Source of the DNA: Saccharibacillus endophyticus
GTDB taxonomy: Bacteria > Bacillota > Bacilli > Paenibacillales > Paenibacillaceae
Reading direction: 5' to 3'
Assembly (NCBI RefSeq): GCF_013185185.1
Contig: NZ_JAAZWE010000013.1
Span: 1 to 58,334 of the forward strand
DNA length: 58,334 nt
Shown here: positions 50,242-58,334 of the stretch, one piece after another
Layout: each line of letters opens with the position of its first letter
Position numbering within the stretch: position 1 is the stretch's first letter
Notes under the pieces: model-generated
Database searches by the model: none
What the model was told of the DNA's origin: nothing
What the model saw: only the letters and a program-made list of their open reading frames with translations
Position numbers and translations under genes: made by a program

Positions 50242-50622
50242 TTATTTATTCAAAAAAGACAGGCAGAACAAGCAGTCGCCTTCCGTGCGCAAATGGCCGT
50301 AGTACACATTGCAGATATGGAATCCTTCGTGGTACAAACGAGCCAAATTATCGTATCCTTCGCCGACCGTGTCGCTCGATTCCTCATCTTTCCTTTTCGG
50401 TTCGTTGAGAACGTTGAACGGCTCGGTACGGGTGCCGGAAACCGATTCTGCCTGGACTTCCCTTTTCAAAATCTCTCGCAGACGTTCGTTTTCGGTAATG
50501 AGCCTGTGATTATCCTCCATCAGCTCTTTGACCGCCTGCTTGATCGTGCCGAGTTCATCTTTGAAGCTTTCCACTTGCGTTTCCATCTCGTGTATTTGCG
50601 CGAAAACATTTTTCTTCTCCAA
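50242..50622 (-). CDS. yabA: Replication initiation control protein YabA
   Basis: YabA tethers DnaA to the DnaN clamp and limits re-initiation. The 126-residue protein has an N-terminal leucine-rich coiled coil (about 1-60, tetramerisation) and a C-terminal zinc domain with HICNVYYG and CLFC, after a low-complexity acidic linker. The start is TTG at 50622 with GGTGGAG upstream. It lies 32 bp after ricT, the same order as in B. subtilis. Confidence 0.94.
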   Translation of the reverse strand: MEKKNVFAQIHEMETQVESFKDELGTIKQAVKELMEDNHRLITENERLREILKREVQAESVSGTRTEPFNVLNEPKRKDEESSDTVGEGYDNLARLYHEGFHICNVYYGHLRTEGDCLFCLSFLNK

Positions 50623-50654
50623 GTAAACTCCACCCCAGAGCGGTTCCGATTGAC

Positions 50655-51455
50655 TTACTTGACGACGATGTCGTCCATGGCTAATTCCTTCACCTTGCCG
50701 ATCTCGAACAACTGTACGTGTACCATGCGTTTGCCGGTATTAAGTCCGACTACCTTGCCTTCACCGAGCGACGTAACGACCATCTTGCCGACAGCAGGAA
50801 GTTCTTCCTTCGAGCTCTCGTAATTGTCATGCTCGAACTTCAAGCAACACATTAATCTGCCGCAAAGTCCGGAAATCTTCGTCGGATTCAACGATAGATT
50901 CTGATCTTTCGCCATCTTGATCGATACCGGTTCGAAATCGCCCAGCCACGACGAGCAGCACAGTACCCGTCCGCACGGTCCGATTCCTCCGAGCATCTTC
51001 GCTTCGTCCCGAACGCCGATCTGCCGAAGCTCGATACGGGTCCGGAAAATGCTGGCCAGATCTTTGACCAACTCGCGGAAGTCGACGCGGCCTTCGGCCG
51101 TGAAGTAGAAAATGATCTTGTTGCGGTCGAACGTATACTCTACATCCACCAGCTTCATTTTCAATCCGTGATCCTTGATTTTATTCAAACAGGTTGCAAA
51201 CGCCTTGCGGGCCGCATCCTTGTTCTCCTCTACCACGCGCGCATCCGTGTCGCCAGCGATACGAATAACCCGCTTGAGCGGAAGCACGACGTCGCTCTCT
51301 TGCACTTCCTTCTTGCCTACGACGACCTTGCCGTACTCGACGCCCCGAGCCGTTTCCACGATCACGCATTGTTCCTGCTCGATCGGAAACTCCAAGGGAT
51401 CGAAATAATACACTTTGCCCGCCTTTTTGAAACGGACTCCGACTACACTGTACAA
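50655..51455 (-). CDS. ricT: RicT (YaaT), PSP1-domain protein of the RicAFT complex
   Basis: RicT joins RicA and RicF in an Fe-S-containing complex that affects mRNA processing by RNase Y and, in B. subtilis, the Spo0A phosphorelay. The 266-residue protein starts MYSVVGVRFKKAGKVYYFDP from a TTG at 51455 with GGGAGG seven bases upstream; this aligns with B. subtilis YaaT. The Cys-rich block GPCGRVLCCSSWL and GLCGRLMCCLKFEHDNY carries the conserved cysteines. Confidence 0.95.
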   Translation of the reverse strand: MYSVVGVRFKKAGKVYYFDPLEFPIEQEQCVIVETARGVEYGKVVVGKKEVQESDVVLPLKRVIRIAGDTDARVVEENKDAARKAFATCLNKIKDHGLKMKLVDVEYTFDRNKIIFYFTAEGRVDFRELVKDLASIFRTRIELRQIGVRDEAKMLGGIGPCGRVLCCSSWLGDFEPVSIKMAKDQNLSLNPTKISGLCGRLMCCLKFEHDNYESSKEELPAVGKMVVTSLGEGKVVGLNTGKRMVHVQLFEIGKVKELAMDDIVVK

Positions 51456-51632
51456 AGCTAAACCTCCCTTGCGCGCATTCAAAACGTTAGGTCCTTGCTG
51501 CCTGACCTCATGCTTAAAGTCCCGGCTGCCCCGGCCTAGTGAACGCGTTGACGGTTCCTTTTCGCGGAAGCCGCCCGAACCCGTGCGTCGATCGCATTAA
51601 CGGTTGCTTTCGAAGTCCGAAAACGCGCCAGG

Positions 51633-52613
51633 TCAAGGGCCCAGCCTTACCAAAAACTGCTCAAGACAAAGCTGCGTGTTCATGTTGGATTTGAGCTTTT
51701 TTTTGCTCTCTGCGGCAATGGACATGCACGATATCCAATATTCCGCACTGCGGGAACCTGCCACTTGGGAGATAAACTCCAACTGATCTATGAAAACGAT
51801 GTGCTCGCGCCGTTCGGAAAGAACGTAAATCATATCTCTAAACCACAAATGGAAAAGATCGAACAGGCTGTCCAGGTGCTCGCCGAGTCCCGCCTTGAAG
51901 ACTTGCTGTTGGGCGGTAACGAGGCTTGCGCCGCTTCGGCCGATCGACTCCTTCCCTAATTGTATCACTACATTTCTTGTTTCTGCAAACCAATTCTCTG
52001 CCGCGAGCGCTTTGCATTCTTCCGGTCCCGGCGTGAGTTGGGCGGCGCAGCGCGCGGCCGGAGTCGCCAGACCTTCTACAGCCAACTCGCTTAGAATCGA
52101 TTCGGCCCCCATTGCGGTAAAAGGAACAAGCTGCACGCGCGAACGAATGGTCGGAAGCAGCGTCTGGGCATTTTCCGAAAGAAGGATCGCGACGGCCGGA
52201 GCCGGCGGTTCTTCCAGAAATTTGAGCAAACTGTTCGAAGCTTGCACCGTCATTTTGTCGGCTTCATCAATGATATAGACTTTTCGGCCGCTGGAACCCG
52301 AGCGATAAGAGAACATCTTTTGCAGTTCGCGGATCTGTTCGATTTTGATCGATGCCCCGTCCGGTCCGATCGCCTGCAAGTCGGGATGGTTGCCGTGCTC
52401 GACCTTACGGCAGCTCAAGCATTCGCCGCAGGCGTCGCCCAGCTCCGTACCGCGTTCGCACAGCAGCGCTTTGGCGAACGCGTCTGCCGCTTTGCGACGC
52501 GCGCCGCCGCCGGGGCCGCTGAACAAATAGGCGTGCGAGATCCGTTCGCTGCGCAGGCTGCTGCCGAGCAATCGCTTGGCTGTTTCCTGGCCGCTGATCG
52601 TTTGTAAAGACAT
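51633..52613 (-). CDS. holB: DNA polymerase III delta' subunit
   Basis: Delta' is the stator of the clamp loader. The 326-residue AAA+ protein has an N-terminal YLFSGPGGGARRKAADAFA (a degenerate P-loop, as expected for delta'), a zinc module with CGECLSC plus an upstream Cys, VYIIDEADKMTVQASNSLLKFLEEPP, and a helical C-terminal collar domain. Position after yaaR matches B. subtilis. The region 51456-51632 to its left holds nothing I can support. Confidence 0.93.
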   Translation of the reverse strand: MSLQTISGQETAKRLLGSSLRSERISHAYLFSGPGGGARRKAADAFAKALLCERGTELGDACGECLSCRKVEHGNHPDLQAIGPDGASIKIEQIRELQKMFSYRSGSSGRKVYIIDEADKMTVQASNSLLKFLEEPPAPAVAILLSENAQTLLPTIRSRVQLVPFTAMGAESILSELAVEGLATPAARCAAQLTPGPEECKALAAENWFAETRNVVIQLGKESIGRSGASLVTAQQQVFKAGLGEHLDSLFDLFHLWFRDMIYVLSERREHIVFIDQLEFISQVAGSRSAEYWISCMSIAAESKKKLKSNMNTQLCLEQFLVRLGP

Positions 52614-52897
52614 GGTTTGGCTCCTTAAGGCGCTCGCCGTTTTCGAAATCGCTCAGCTCGTTTTCCTACGGAAAGCCGAAAGTCGCTCTTTCGAACACGG
52701 CTCGCTACGTATGTGGGGGAGGGAGTAAAAACCGACCCTTTGTTTGGTTAAAAGAATAACGCCGCATAGCGGCGTCGGCGTGCGAAAATTATGATTTTCG
52801 GCACTTGAAGGCGGACAAGCGCGAAATCGTTAAGAGACAAGGTAGCTCATTTTTGCATAACGCTTCTTCTTCAGCTTCCGATTCTGTGCCCGCCTAA

Positions 52898-53341
52898 TCA
52901 GAACAACAAGTTCATCAACAAGCCGCGCACCTCGCCCAATTGTTCGAGCAGGTCGATTCGGCCTTCTTCGCTGGCAAGAAGTTCGTCGGCCATGGCGAGC
53001 AGTTTGCCGTCGATTTCGTCGATCAGTTTATAGCGTTTGGTACGGCCGAGGCGGTCCCAGCCTTTGGTGTCTTTCATGCCGACGCCGCGGCGCACGGTGT
53101 CTTCAAGGAAACGCTTGACCATCGTGCGGTAAGCTTTCAGCTCGCGGATGGTCATGGATCTTGCCAAGCGGTCGCCTTGCTTGTTGATCTCCTGCATCCG
53201 GCGTCCGAGTTCGTCTTGGGTCGCTTGCGCCTCCTGGTTGCGGATCGTATCCGCGAAGCTGCGCTGCTCGACCGGACGGGCGCCGGTATCCGGCGTAATC
53301 GGCGTATTGTTTAAAGGGCGAAAGCCCGGATTGATTTTCAT
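52898..53341 (-). CDS. yaaR: YaaR family protein (DUF327)
   Basis: The 147-residue protein is mostly helical and charged, with an N-terminal Pro-rich stretch (NPGFRPLNNTPITPD), RSMTIRELKAYRTMVKRFL and GRTKRYKLIDEIDGKLL. It belongs to the conserved YaaR group between darA and holB; its function is not known. The preceding gap 52614-52897 has two small stem-loops (CGCCGC/GCGGCG at 52761-52776, GAAAAT/ATTTTC at 52783-52799) but no gene. Confidence 0.9.
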   Translation of the reverse strand: MKINPGFRPLNNTPITPDTGARPVEQRSFADTIRNQEAQATQDELGRRMQEINKQGDRLARSMTIRELKAYRTMVKRFLEDTVRRGVGMKDTKGWDRLGRTKRYKLIDEIDGKLLAMADELLASEEGRIDLLEQLGEVRGLLMNLLF

Positions 53342-53528
53342 CACTGATCCCTGCCTTTTTTATCCGTGAAGACGAGAGGTCTCCCTAAGGAGACCGAACC
53401 CTTCTTCAGGCCGGCTGTCCGCCGGTAAAATGGGTCGTGCAAACGGTGACTGACTATGCACTTCGCTTATTTTCGACGGACGGCAAGGCAGCACGCATGT
53501 TGGACGCTTCCTTCAGGAAGCATGCGCC

Positions 53529-53858
53529 TTAGAAATGCTCGAAACGGTCGACCGGAAGCACGAATACCGTCGCGCCGCCGACTTGTACTTCGACGGGCAG
53601 CGGCAAATAGGAATCTGTCGTTCCGCTCATCGGCGTAACCGGCGTCACGAGCTGCTCGCGTACTTTACAGCTGTTGCGAATCACGCTCATCACGTTCTCG
53701 ACCTGGCTGTCGTCCACGCCGATCAGAAAAGTCGTATTCCCCGCTCGCAGGAAGCCGCCCGTACTTGCCAGCTTCGTTGCCCGAAAATTCGATTTAACCA
53801 GCTCGCCCGACAGTCGGTTGCTGTCTTTATCCTGCACGATCGCGATAATCAGTTTCAT
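53529..53858 (-). CDS. darA: Cyclic di-AMP receptor DarA (PstA, YaaQ)
   Basis: DarA is a trimeric PII-like protein that binds c-di-AMP. The 109-residue protein starts MKLIIAIVQDKDSNRLSGEL and has the NFRATKLASTGGFLRAGNTT region (T-loop base and ligand contacts) and the C-terminal GGATVFVLPVDRFEHF. ATG 53858 with GGGAGGG upstream gives exactly the B. subtilis length; the longer frame is not native. A c-di-AMP riboswitch is present in the same window (44632-44850). Confidence 0.95.
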   Translation of the reverse strand: MKLIIAIVQDKDSNRLSGELVKSNFRATKLASTGGFLRAGNTTFLIGVDDSQVENVMSVIRNSCKVREQLVTPVTPMSGTTDSYLPLPVEVQVGGATVFVLPVDRFEHF

Positions 53859-53963
53859 CCGTGGTCCCTCCCTTTCGATTGGCTGATTGTCCATACGGAC
53901 AAAAAGAGCCGTATGCTCTTTATTCGACGTCGATAGGTCAAATTCCTGCTTTTATGAAGGGCC

Positions 53964-54605
53964 TTAGAAAATAAGCTTTTCCAGCACTCCTTTTATATCG
54001 GCAAAAACAGCCTCTTCATTACGCGAAGCGTCAATCATGGTAAACTGTCCTTCATACTCGGCCATCAACTTCAAATAACCTTCGCGAACCCGGCGGTGAA
54101 AATCTTCAGCCTCCAGGTCCAAACGGTTGATTTCACGTCCCGCATGCTTCGCATGAATACGTTGAAGGCCAACCTCCGGCGTTACGTCCAAGTAAATATT
54201 CATGCTCGGCCAGTATTCCACGCCATCCACATTGATCGCGCGTTTATTGATGTCCAGCACCGCTTCGCCCAATTCGCGACCGTAGCCCTGATAGCTGAGC
54301 GAGGACATCACGTACCGATCACAGATCACGATCTTGCCTTGTTCCAGCGCCGGAATGACCTTTTGCATCAGATGCTCCCGACGCGCTGCCGCATAGAGCA
54401 GGCATTCGGTCAGACCGCTCATCGCGTTGTCGACATCCAGAATGACGCTGCGGATTTTTTCCGCCACTTGTACGCCACCCGGCTCGCGCGTGGAAATAAA
54501 ATCCGCTCCGCGCTCGCGAAGATAAGTCTCGATCCGGGCAATCTGCGTCGTTTTACCGCTGCCGTCCGGACCTTCCAGTACTATAAATTTACCCGAATGC
54601 TCCAT
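53964..54605 (-). CDS. tmk: Thymidylate kinase
   Basis: Tmk phosphorylates dTMP to dTDP. The 213-residue protein has the P-loop LEGPDGSGKTTQIARI, the TREPGG base-binding motif and DRYVMSSLSYQGYGRELG. The lid region lacks unusual insertions. It follows yaaO by 16 bp and precedes darA, the normal Bacillus order. Confidence 0.96.
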   Translation of the reverse strand: MEHSGKFIVLEGPDGSGKTTQIARIETYLRERGADFISTREPGGVQVAEKIRSVILDVDNAMSGLTECLLYAAARREHLMQKVIPALEQGKIVICDRYVMSSLSYQGYGRELGEAVLDINKRAINVDGVEYWPSMNIYLDVTPEVGLQRIHAKHAGREINRLDLEAEDFHRRVREGYLKLMAEYEGQFTMIDASRNEEAVFADIKGVLEKLIF

Positions 54606-54621
54606 GTTTGTTTACCGCCTT

Positions 54622-56196
54622 CTATCTTTTTTCTGCCGGATAGCTCGTTCGTACCCGTATTGTGTGTAATGAAGCATCCGATGCTCCCTGAAACCGGGCG
54701 CCGACCTCTCTCAGCCGAATCAAATGCGCAACCGTAGATTCCGTAATTTCTTCTCCCGCATACACCAGCGGAATGCCAGGCGGGTAAGGAACGATCATCT
54801 CCGCGGCGATCCGTCCCGCTGAAGCTTCCGTATTTACGGTGTCTGAAGCTGTCGGCGGACGCAAATCGAACGGTACCGGGTCGGAGATTGCGGAAAACAT
54901 TTTCTGATCAAGCGACGCAGTCGCATTCCGGTGAACGGACGAACGCTCGCTTACATGCTGTTCACTCGCCGAATCCGCCATATGAACGTCGGCTTCGACT
55001 TGCATTTCACGAAGTGCTGCAATTAATCTTACCGCATCGTCCATCCCAGTTCCCGGTCCGAGCGCCAATACCGTTCGCCGCTCGTCGCTCATCTCCGCCA
55101 CACAGCCTGCATCCGCGATGCGCTGATGAAGCTCGTAACCGCTCAACCGTCCCTCAACGTCTTCGATCGAAATCTTAAACGGATCTTGTTCCGTATAACG
55201 ACCATCCCTATTGCTGCTGATTGTTCGGCTGTTATCTTGATCCGACCGACTCGGCCGCACATAGCCGAACCGTGGCAATTGTTCCAGCTCCGTACGAATA
55301 TAGGCCGCCGCCTCCAACGCATCCTTCCAGCCTGCTGCTCCGCTTTGCTCTGCTATGCTGCGTGCCAGATCCAGCGAAGCCATGATCGGATACGACGGAC
55401 TGGAGCTTTGCACCATGGCCAGCCGTTTGCGCAGCAGCTCGCGATCGATCCGTTTCCCCTGGACATGCAGCATCGCACCCATCGTCATCGCGCCCAACAT
55501 TTTATGCGTAGACTGCACCGCGCCGTCTGCTCCTTCTGCAAGCGCCGACGCCGGAAAAGCCGAATGCAGCCCGTAATGGGCACCATGCGCTTCGTCCACC
55601 AGCAAAGGAACTCCGTAACGATGGCACAGCTCGGACGTTTCGCGAATACTTCGCCCCATCCCGTAGTAATTAGGCCGGGTCAGCAGCACCCCTTTGGCCT
55701 CGGGATAACGCTCCAATGCCTGCTCCAGCGAAGCTTCGTTCGGAAGCACCGCCAGTCCGTTCAACGATTCATGCTCCGGGGAAACGAACACCGCACGCGC
55801 GCACGCCAACATCAAACCGTTTAACACGGACTTATGCACGTTGCGCTGTACGATCAAAATATCTCCCGGCTCCGAGCAAACGGTCAGAATCAACGCCAGA
55901 TTCCCGACCGTGCTCCCTCCGACCAGAAAGAACGTCTCCTCTGCCCCGAAAAAAGCGGCCGCTTTCTCCTGAGCTTCCCGAATCACGCCTTCAGGATCGT
56001 GGAGATCGTCCGTCCCTTCGATCTCCGTCGCGTCAATGGAAAGCACCTCGGCGAACCCGTAAGGTACTTTTCCTTCTATATCCCGATAAAAGTTCCCGTC
56101 TTTGTGACCGGGCACATGAAAAGAAGCTTCCTTGCGTGCGGCGTAACGCAGCAGCTCTGCATAAAGCGGAGCGTCGTTATGATTCGATTCCTTCAT
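54622..56196 (-). CDS. yaaO: PLP-dependent Orn/Lys/Arg decarboxylase-family protein (YaaO)
   Basis: The 524-residue protein has the fold-type I PLP core (about 1-350): GGSTVGNLALIL, LVDEAHGAHYGLH with the cofactor Asp and His, and the PLP Lys in QSTHKMLGAMTMGAML near residue 230. The C-terminal domain includes PYPPGIPLVYAGEEIT, the substrate-end signature of the family. The actual substrate (Lys, Arg or Orn) is not known for YaaO-type proteins. A polar insert around 310-330 and another near 410-440 are not part of the core. Confidence 0.9.
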   Translation of the reverse strand: MKESNHNDAPLYAELLRYAARKEASFHVPGHKDGNFYRDIEGKVPYGFAEVLSIDATEIEGTDDLHDPEGVIREAQEKAAAFFGAEETFFLVGGSTVGNLALILTVCSEPGDILIVQRNVHKSVLNGLMLACARAVFVSPEHESLNGLAVLPNEASLEQALERYPEAKGVLLTRPNYYGMGRSIRETSELCHRYGVPLLVDEAHGAHYGLHSAFPASALAEGADGAVQSTHKMLGAMTMGAMLHVQGKRIDRELLRKRLAMVQSSSPSYPIMASLDLARSIAEQSGAAGWKDALEAAAYIRTELEQLPRFGYVRPSRSDQDNSRTISSNRDGRYTEQDPFKISIEDVEGRLSGYELHQRIADAGCVAEMSDERRTVLALGPGTGMDDAVRLIAALREMQVEADVHMADSASEQHVSERSSVHRNATASLDQKMFSAISDPVPFDLRPPTASDTVNTEASAGRIAAEMIVPYPPGIPLVYAGEEITESTVAHLIRLREVGARFQGASDASLHTIRVRTSYPAEKR

Positions 56197-56231
56197 GCCG
56201 CGCCTCCTGTACCCTGCATTTTTACTTATCT

Positions 56232-56260
56232 ATTGTACCTGATTTAGTGCCGTCGCTGAA
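56232..56260 (-). promoter_or_regulatory. Possible promoter of the yaaO-tmk-darA unit
   Basis: TTCAGC at 56255-56260, a 17-bp spacer and TACAAT at 56232-56237 on the minus strand, 35 bp before yaaO. The -35 is only a partial match. Confidence 0.45.
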
Positions 56261-56390
56261 CTACATTTTATATCCGGTTAGGAAGCGTGACTTTTCAACC
56301 TTCCGATTACTGCAGGTTTGCGTTATGATAATAGCAGCTTGATTCCCAATTTCGGGAATGCTTGATCTGGAAAAGGAAGGAAGGTCGGAC

Positions 56391-56921
56391 ATGCTGGAGC
56401 AACAGCGCGAGAACGGCAACGCCACGATCTATCAATATCAGCTCATACGCAAGTTTCACGTTCCACAGCTTCTGCTTTTGATTTATTTACTAGTCCCCAT
56501 TCCTGTACTGCTTGTCGGAACCTTTTTATTCTCCTGGCACGCACTTTTCTATATGCCCGCTGCTTTTCTTATCGTTCTTTGGATTCATTTTGTCGTTTCT
56601 CATTCCGTCTTGCTGATTCGCGGCCCTATGTATCGGAAAAAATGGCGTTTGCGCTTCTCCGGCATCTGGTTCGGTTTCCTGCCTGATCAACACATGGGTT
56701 ATTCCGTTCTTCAACAAGTCCTGCTGCAAAACCTGTGGATCGGATTCGTCTTTATCGGAGTGCTCGTCGCCTGGCTCCCGCTGCCTTTCACTTTAGCGCT
56801 GTTATTCTGGCATTTCTGGTTCATGGCGCCGCGGATCTCGATCCTGCTCAGCATGAGAGGCCAGAGCAAAGACGTTATGATCAAACTTAATCCTCAAGAC
56901 GTCTCGTATTATGTCCAGTGA
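56391..56921 (+). CDS. Membrane protein of unknown function
   Basis: The 176-residue protein has four likely membrane segments in two hairpins (about 24-46, 49-72, 105-125 and 128-148), aromatic-rich (Trp, Phe), with a basic loop PMYRKKWRLRFSG between the pairs. AAGGAAGG lies before ATG 56391. It is transcribed opposite to yaaO. In Bacillus this place holds csfB, xpaC and yaaN, none of which is similar. I do not recognise the family. Confidence 0.7.
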   Translation: MLEQQRENGNATIYQYQLIRKFHVPQLLLLIYLLVPIPVLLVGTFLFSWHALFYMPAAFLIVLWIHFVVSHSVLLIRGPMYRKKWRLRFSGIWFGFLPDQHMGYSVLQQVLLQNLWIGFVFIGVLVAWLPLPFTLALLFWHFWFMAPRISILLSMRGQSKDVMIKLNPQDVSYYVQ

Positions 56922-56945
56922 TCGATTTTTCCCGTATAAACCAAA

Positions 56946-56989
56946 GAAAGACCGGGCCCGACTTTATTGTCGGTGTACCGGTCTTTTTA
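56946..56989. terminator. Bidirectional terminator
   Basis: GAAAGACCGG and CCGGTCTTT pair, with an inner CCGAC/GTCGG stem, and T5 follows on the plus strand. It lies between the membrane protein and the convergent lipoprotein gene. Confidence 0.85.
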
Positions 56990-57029
56990 TTAAACTATCC
57001 ATTCTATACGTTTTCCGTCTCTGCCGTCC

Positions 57030-57428
57030 TTAGTTTTCCTTCGGGACCAGCACCGTCAAATAACTGCCTTCCAGCGATAAATGTACCGTTGTTCCGCCCT
57101 TTGCAAAAATGAGGATCGGATTCGGTTCTTCGAGGTTTTCCTGATCCGTTTGTTCGGTCCAGCCCCACGCTTTGATGGCATCCAAGTAAGCTTCCGGAAT
57201 TTGGTCCAGACTATCGAGTCCCGGTACCGAATAGCGTATATAGCTCATTTTCGTGTTATCGGCTGTCACTTCGGTTTTACTTGCTTCTTTAGGCACGGGA
57301 AAACTTTCTTCAATCGTTGCACCATCGTAAACCGCCCAAGATGAAGGCTCTTCCGATGAGCATCCCGCTAGAAGAAGAAGTGAAGTGCAGAATAGGCAAA
57401 AGGCAAAAGACATTACCTTCCGCTTCAT
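57030..57428 (-). CDS. Small lipoprotein of unknown function
   Basis: The 132-residue protein has a lipoprotein signal (MKRKVMSFAFCLFCTSLLLLAGC, shown only in part here: lipobox LLAGC with Cys near residue 23) and a compact extracellular domain containing VPGLDSLDQIPEAYLDAIKAW and a final beta-rich TTVHLSLEGSYLTVLV. No known family is recognised. ATG 57428 has GGGGGAA upstream. It is the first gene after the rrn operon on this strand. Confidence 0.75.
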   Translation of the reverse strand: MKRKVMSFAFCLFCTSLLLLAGCSSEEPSSWAVYDGATIEESFPVPKEASKTEVTADNTKMSYIRYSVPGLDSLDQIPEAYLDAIKAWGWTEQTDQENLEEPNPILIFAKGGTTVHLSLEGSYLTVLVPKEN

Positions 57429-58244
57429 ATTCAATTCCCCCTTACATCGTTCTGCGCAATTCTATGAAACCCCCATATAGTTCTTCTCTCCCGGTTCTAA
57501 ATTCCCTGCTTAAAACCGAAAGTCCCCTAGAAAAACCGGTGATTTTTGTGCAGACTTTGACTTTTTCCCCGGATTAAATAGCGATTAGGGCTGATTAATC
57601 CATTTCATCATTATACCGAGGAAGTTTTGGGGAACGGTTACAAAAATGTTACCGAGGGAGCGGGAGTCGGTTTCGACCTGCGCTTCGTTGTGTTTTCCCC
57701 TTTATTAGATAAATGCTACAGCGGTAAGGGGAAAACACAAAGGCGCTTCGGTTCGAAACCGGCTCCCGCTCCAGGCAAGGGGGTGGGGAGAGGGCATCTT
57801 AAGCCCTGTTTGCTTGAGATATTGGGGGAAAAACTTTAAAAGAGGTAGCTTTGGTTCGCCGCCTGAAAGAGGTAGCGGCTTTGCCGGCTACGGGACAAGT
57901 CGGATAGGGAAAAGAAAAAGAAGAGGATAGAATTGGATGCAGCTATTGTGATTTAACAAGATTGGAAAGGAATTTTATCTGATTCTTAGTCCCTGGTTTT
58001 TTATTATTTTATTTTTTATAAGGAATTGAAGATTTTGGTGATGAAGGATTTCAGGCCAACTTTGCCTGTAGCTTTTGATCTTCAAGCCAAACGACCTTTC
58101 TTTATACGCTTCAACGATGATGAGCACCGCTTGGAAGCGTAGGGAGAAGCTTTGGCGCGACTTTGGGCTTGCTGTCCGGCAAACCAGGGAAGCAGCAGGG
58201 TTTCTCACGTAGCGACCTGTTTAAGTAAAGCCTTCGGAAACAAG
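57429..58244. other. Gene-poor stretch between the lipoprotein gene and the rrn terminator
   Basis: Short open frames here (57627-57839 plus, 57975-58208 minus) have no ribosome-binding site of note and no recognisable sequence. The clear structure is the long inverted repeat at 57657-57772. The segment 57950-58060 is strongly A/T-rich. Confidence 0.5.
57657..57772. repeat. Long imperfect inverted repeat (116 bp)
   Basis: The outer arms GGAGCGGGAGTCGGTTTCGA and TCGAAACCGGCTCCCGCTCC differ at one position. The inner arms TGTGTTTTCCCCTT and AAGGGGAAAACACA are perfect. Between them a non-paired GCGCTTCG block occurs in the same orientation in both halves. The loop is about 20 nt. No open frame. 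It may be a small mobile or REP-like element. Confidence 0.65.
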
Positions 58245-58274
58245 AAAAAAGCCTTCTCTGTTAAGAGAAGACTT
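58245..58274 (-). terminator. Terminator of the rrn operon
   Basis: On the minus strand AAGTCTTCTC pairs with GAGAAGGCTT around TTAACA and T4-6 follows, nine bases after the 5S 3' end. Confidence 0.85.
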
Positions 58275-58282
58275 CTTCATTG

Positions 58283-58334
58283 GCTTGGCAGCTTCCTACT
58301 CTCCCGGGACCCTGCGGTCCAAGTACCATCGGCG
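58283..58334 (-). rRNA. rrf: 5S ribosomal RNA, 3' part (truncated by the window edge)
   Basis: The minus strand reads CGCCGATGGTACTTGGACC, then GCAGGGTCCCGGGAGAGTAG and GAAGCTGCCAAGC, the conserved 3' half of Firmicute 5S rRNA including its terminal helix strand. About 52 of about 117 nt are inside the window. The operon terminator follows directly. Confidence 0.93.

Noticed and set aside
57627..57839. 70-codon plus-strand frame over the long inverted repeat
   Set aside because: It merely reads through the palindrome; no ribosome-binding site and no family resemblance.
57975..58208. 77-codon minus-strand frame near the rrn terminator, considered as csfB/gin
   Set aside because: It lacks the cysteine pairs of Gin and any good start signal; probably a chance frame in A/T-rich DNA.

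Overview
The window is a chromosomal segment from a Gram-positive bacterium of the family Paenibacillaceae. Codon and base use are moderately GC-rich, and the gene order is the classic origin-proximal block known from Bacillus subtilis (rrn - yaaO - tmk - darA - yaaR - holB - ricT - yabA - yabB - rsmI - abrB - tatD - yabE - rnmV - rsmA - veg - ispE - purR - spoVG - glmU - prs - pth - mfd - yabM - yabN - rqcP - divIC - yabR - yabT - tilS - hpt - ftsH - coaX - hslO - cysK - pabB/A/C - folP/B/K - dusB - greA - lysS - rrn). It is read here almost entirely on the minus strand. The 3' part of a 5S rRNA lies at the right edge and the leader and promoters of another rrn operon lie at the left edge, so the block sits between two rRNA operons as in Bacillus.

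Layout from left to right: rrn leader and two promoters (1-350); a small divergent pair of a membrane protein and a TetR regulator (536-1796); lysS-greA (1881-4082); dusB and the folate/PABA operon (4550-10589); cysK (10768-11706); a 50-codon plus-strand gene behind a sigma-B-like promoter (11988-12140); hslO-coaX-ftsH-hpt-tilS-yabT (12281-19456); yabR, divIC, rqcP, hup, yabN and yabM (19695-25228); prsA-mfd-pth (25364-30633); prs-glmU-spoVG-purR (31192-35442); an accessory insert with a TetR gene and a rifampicin-phosphotransferase-like enzyme, bordered by gene fragments (35679-39564); ispE-veg-rsmA-rnmV-yabE-tatD (39579-45827); a YwfO-like HD protein, abrB and a MITE-like element (45927-48513); rsmI-yabB-yabA-ricT-holB-yaaR-darA-tmk-yaaO (48514-56196); a membrane protein, a lipoprotein and the rrn terminator (56391-58334).

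The most informative global observation is what is missing. Sporulation genes that normally sit in this block (csfB, yabG, sspF, fin, spoVT, yabP, yabQ, spoIIE) are absent from their expected places, while the housekeeping genes around them keep their order. The spoVG sigma-H promoter and a Spo0A-box-like site downstream of the abrB promoter are still visible. This fits a lineage that lost endospore formation (for example Saccharibacillus; genus assignment is inference).

Other highlights are a c-di-AMP (ydaO/yuaA) riboswitch with terminator upstream of the YabE-like cell-wall protein, with the c-di-AMP receptor DarA in the same window; a 195-bp MITE-like element inserted exactly at the rsmI stop codon; a pair of dispersed hairpin repeats whose stems differ in sequence but stay paired; and an S-layer-homology fragment fused in frame downstream of the UGA stop of the rifampicin-phosphotransferase-like gene. 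No tRNA gene, CRISPR array or complete insertion sequence was found.
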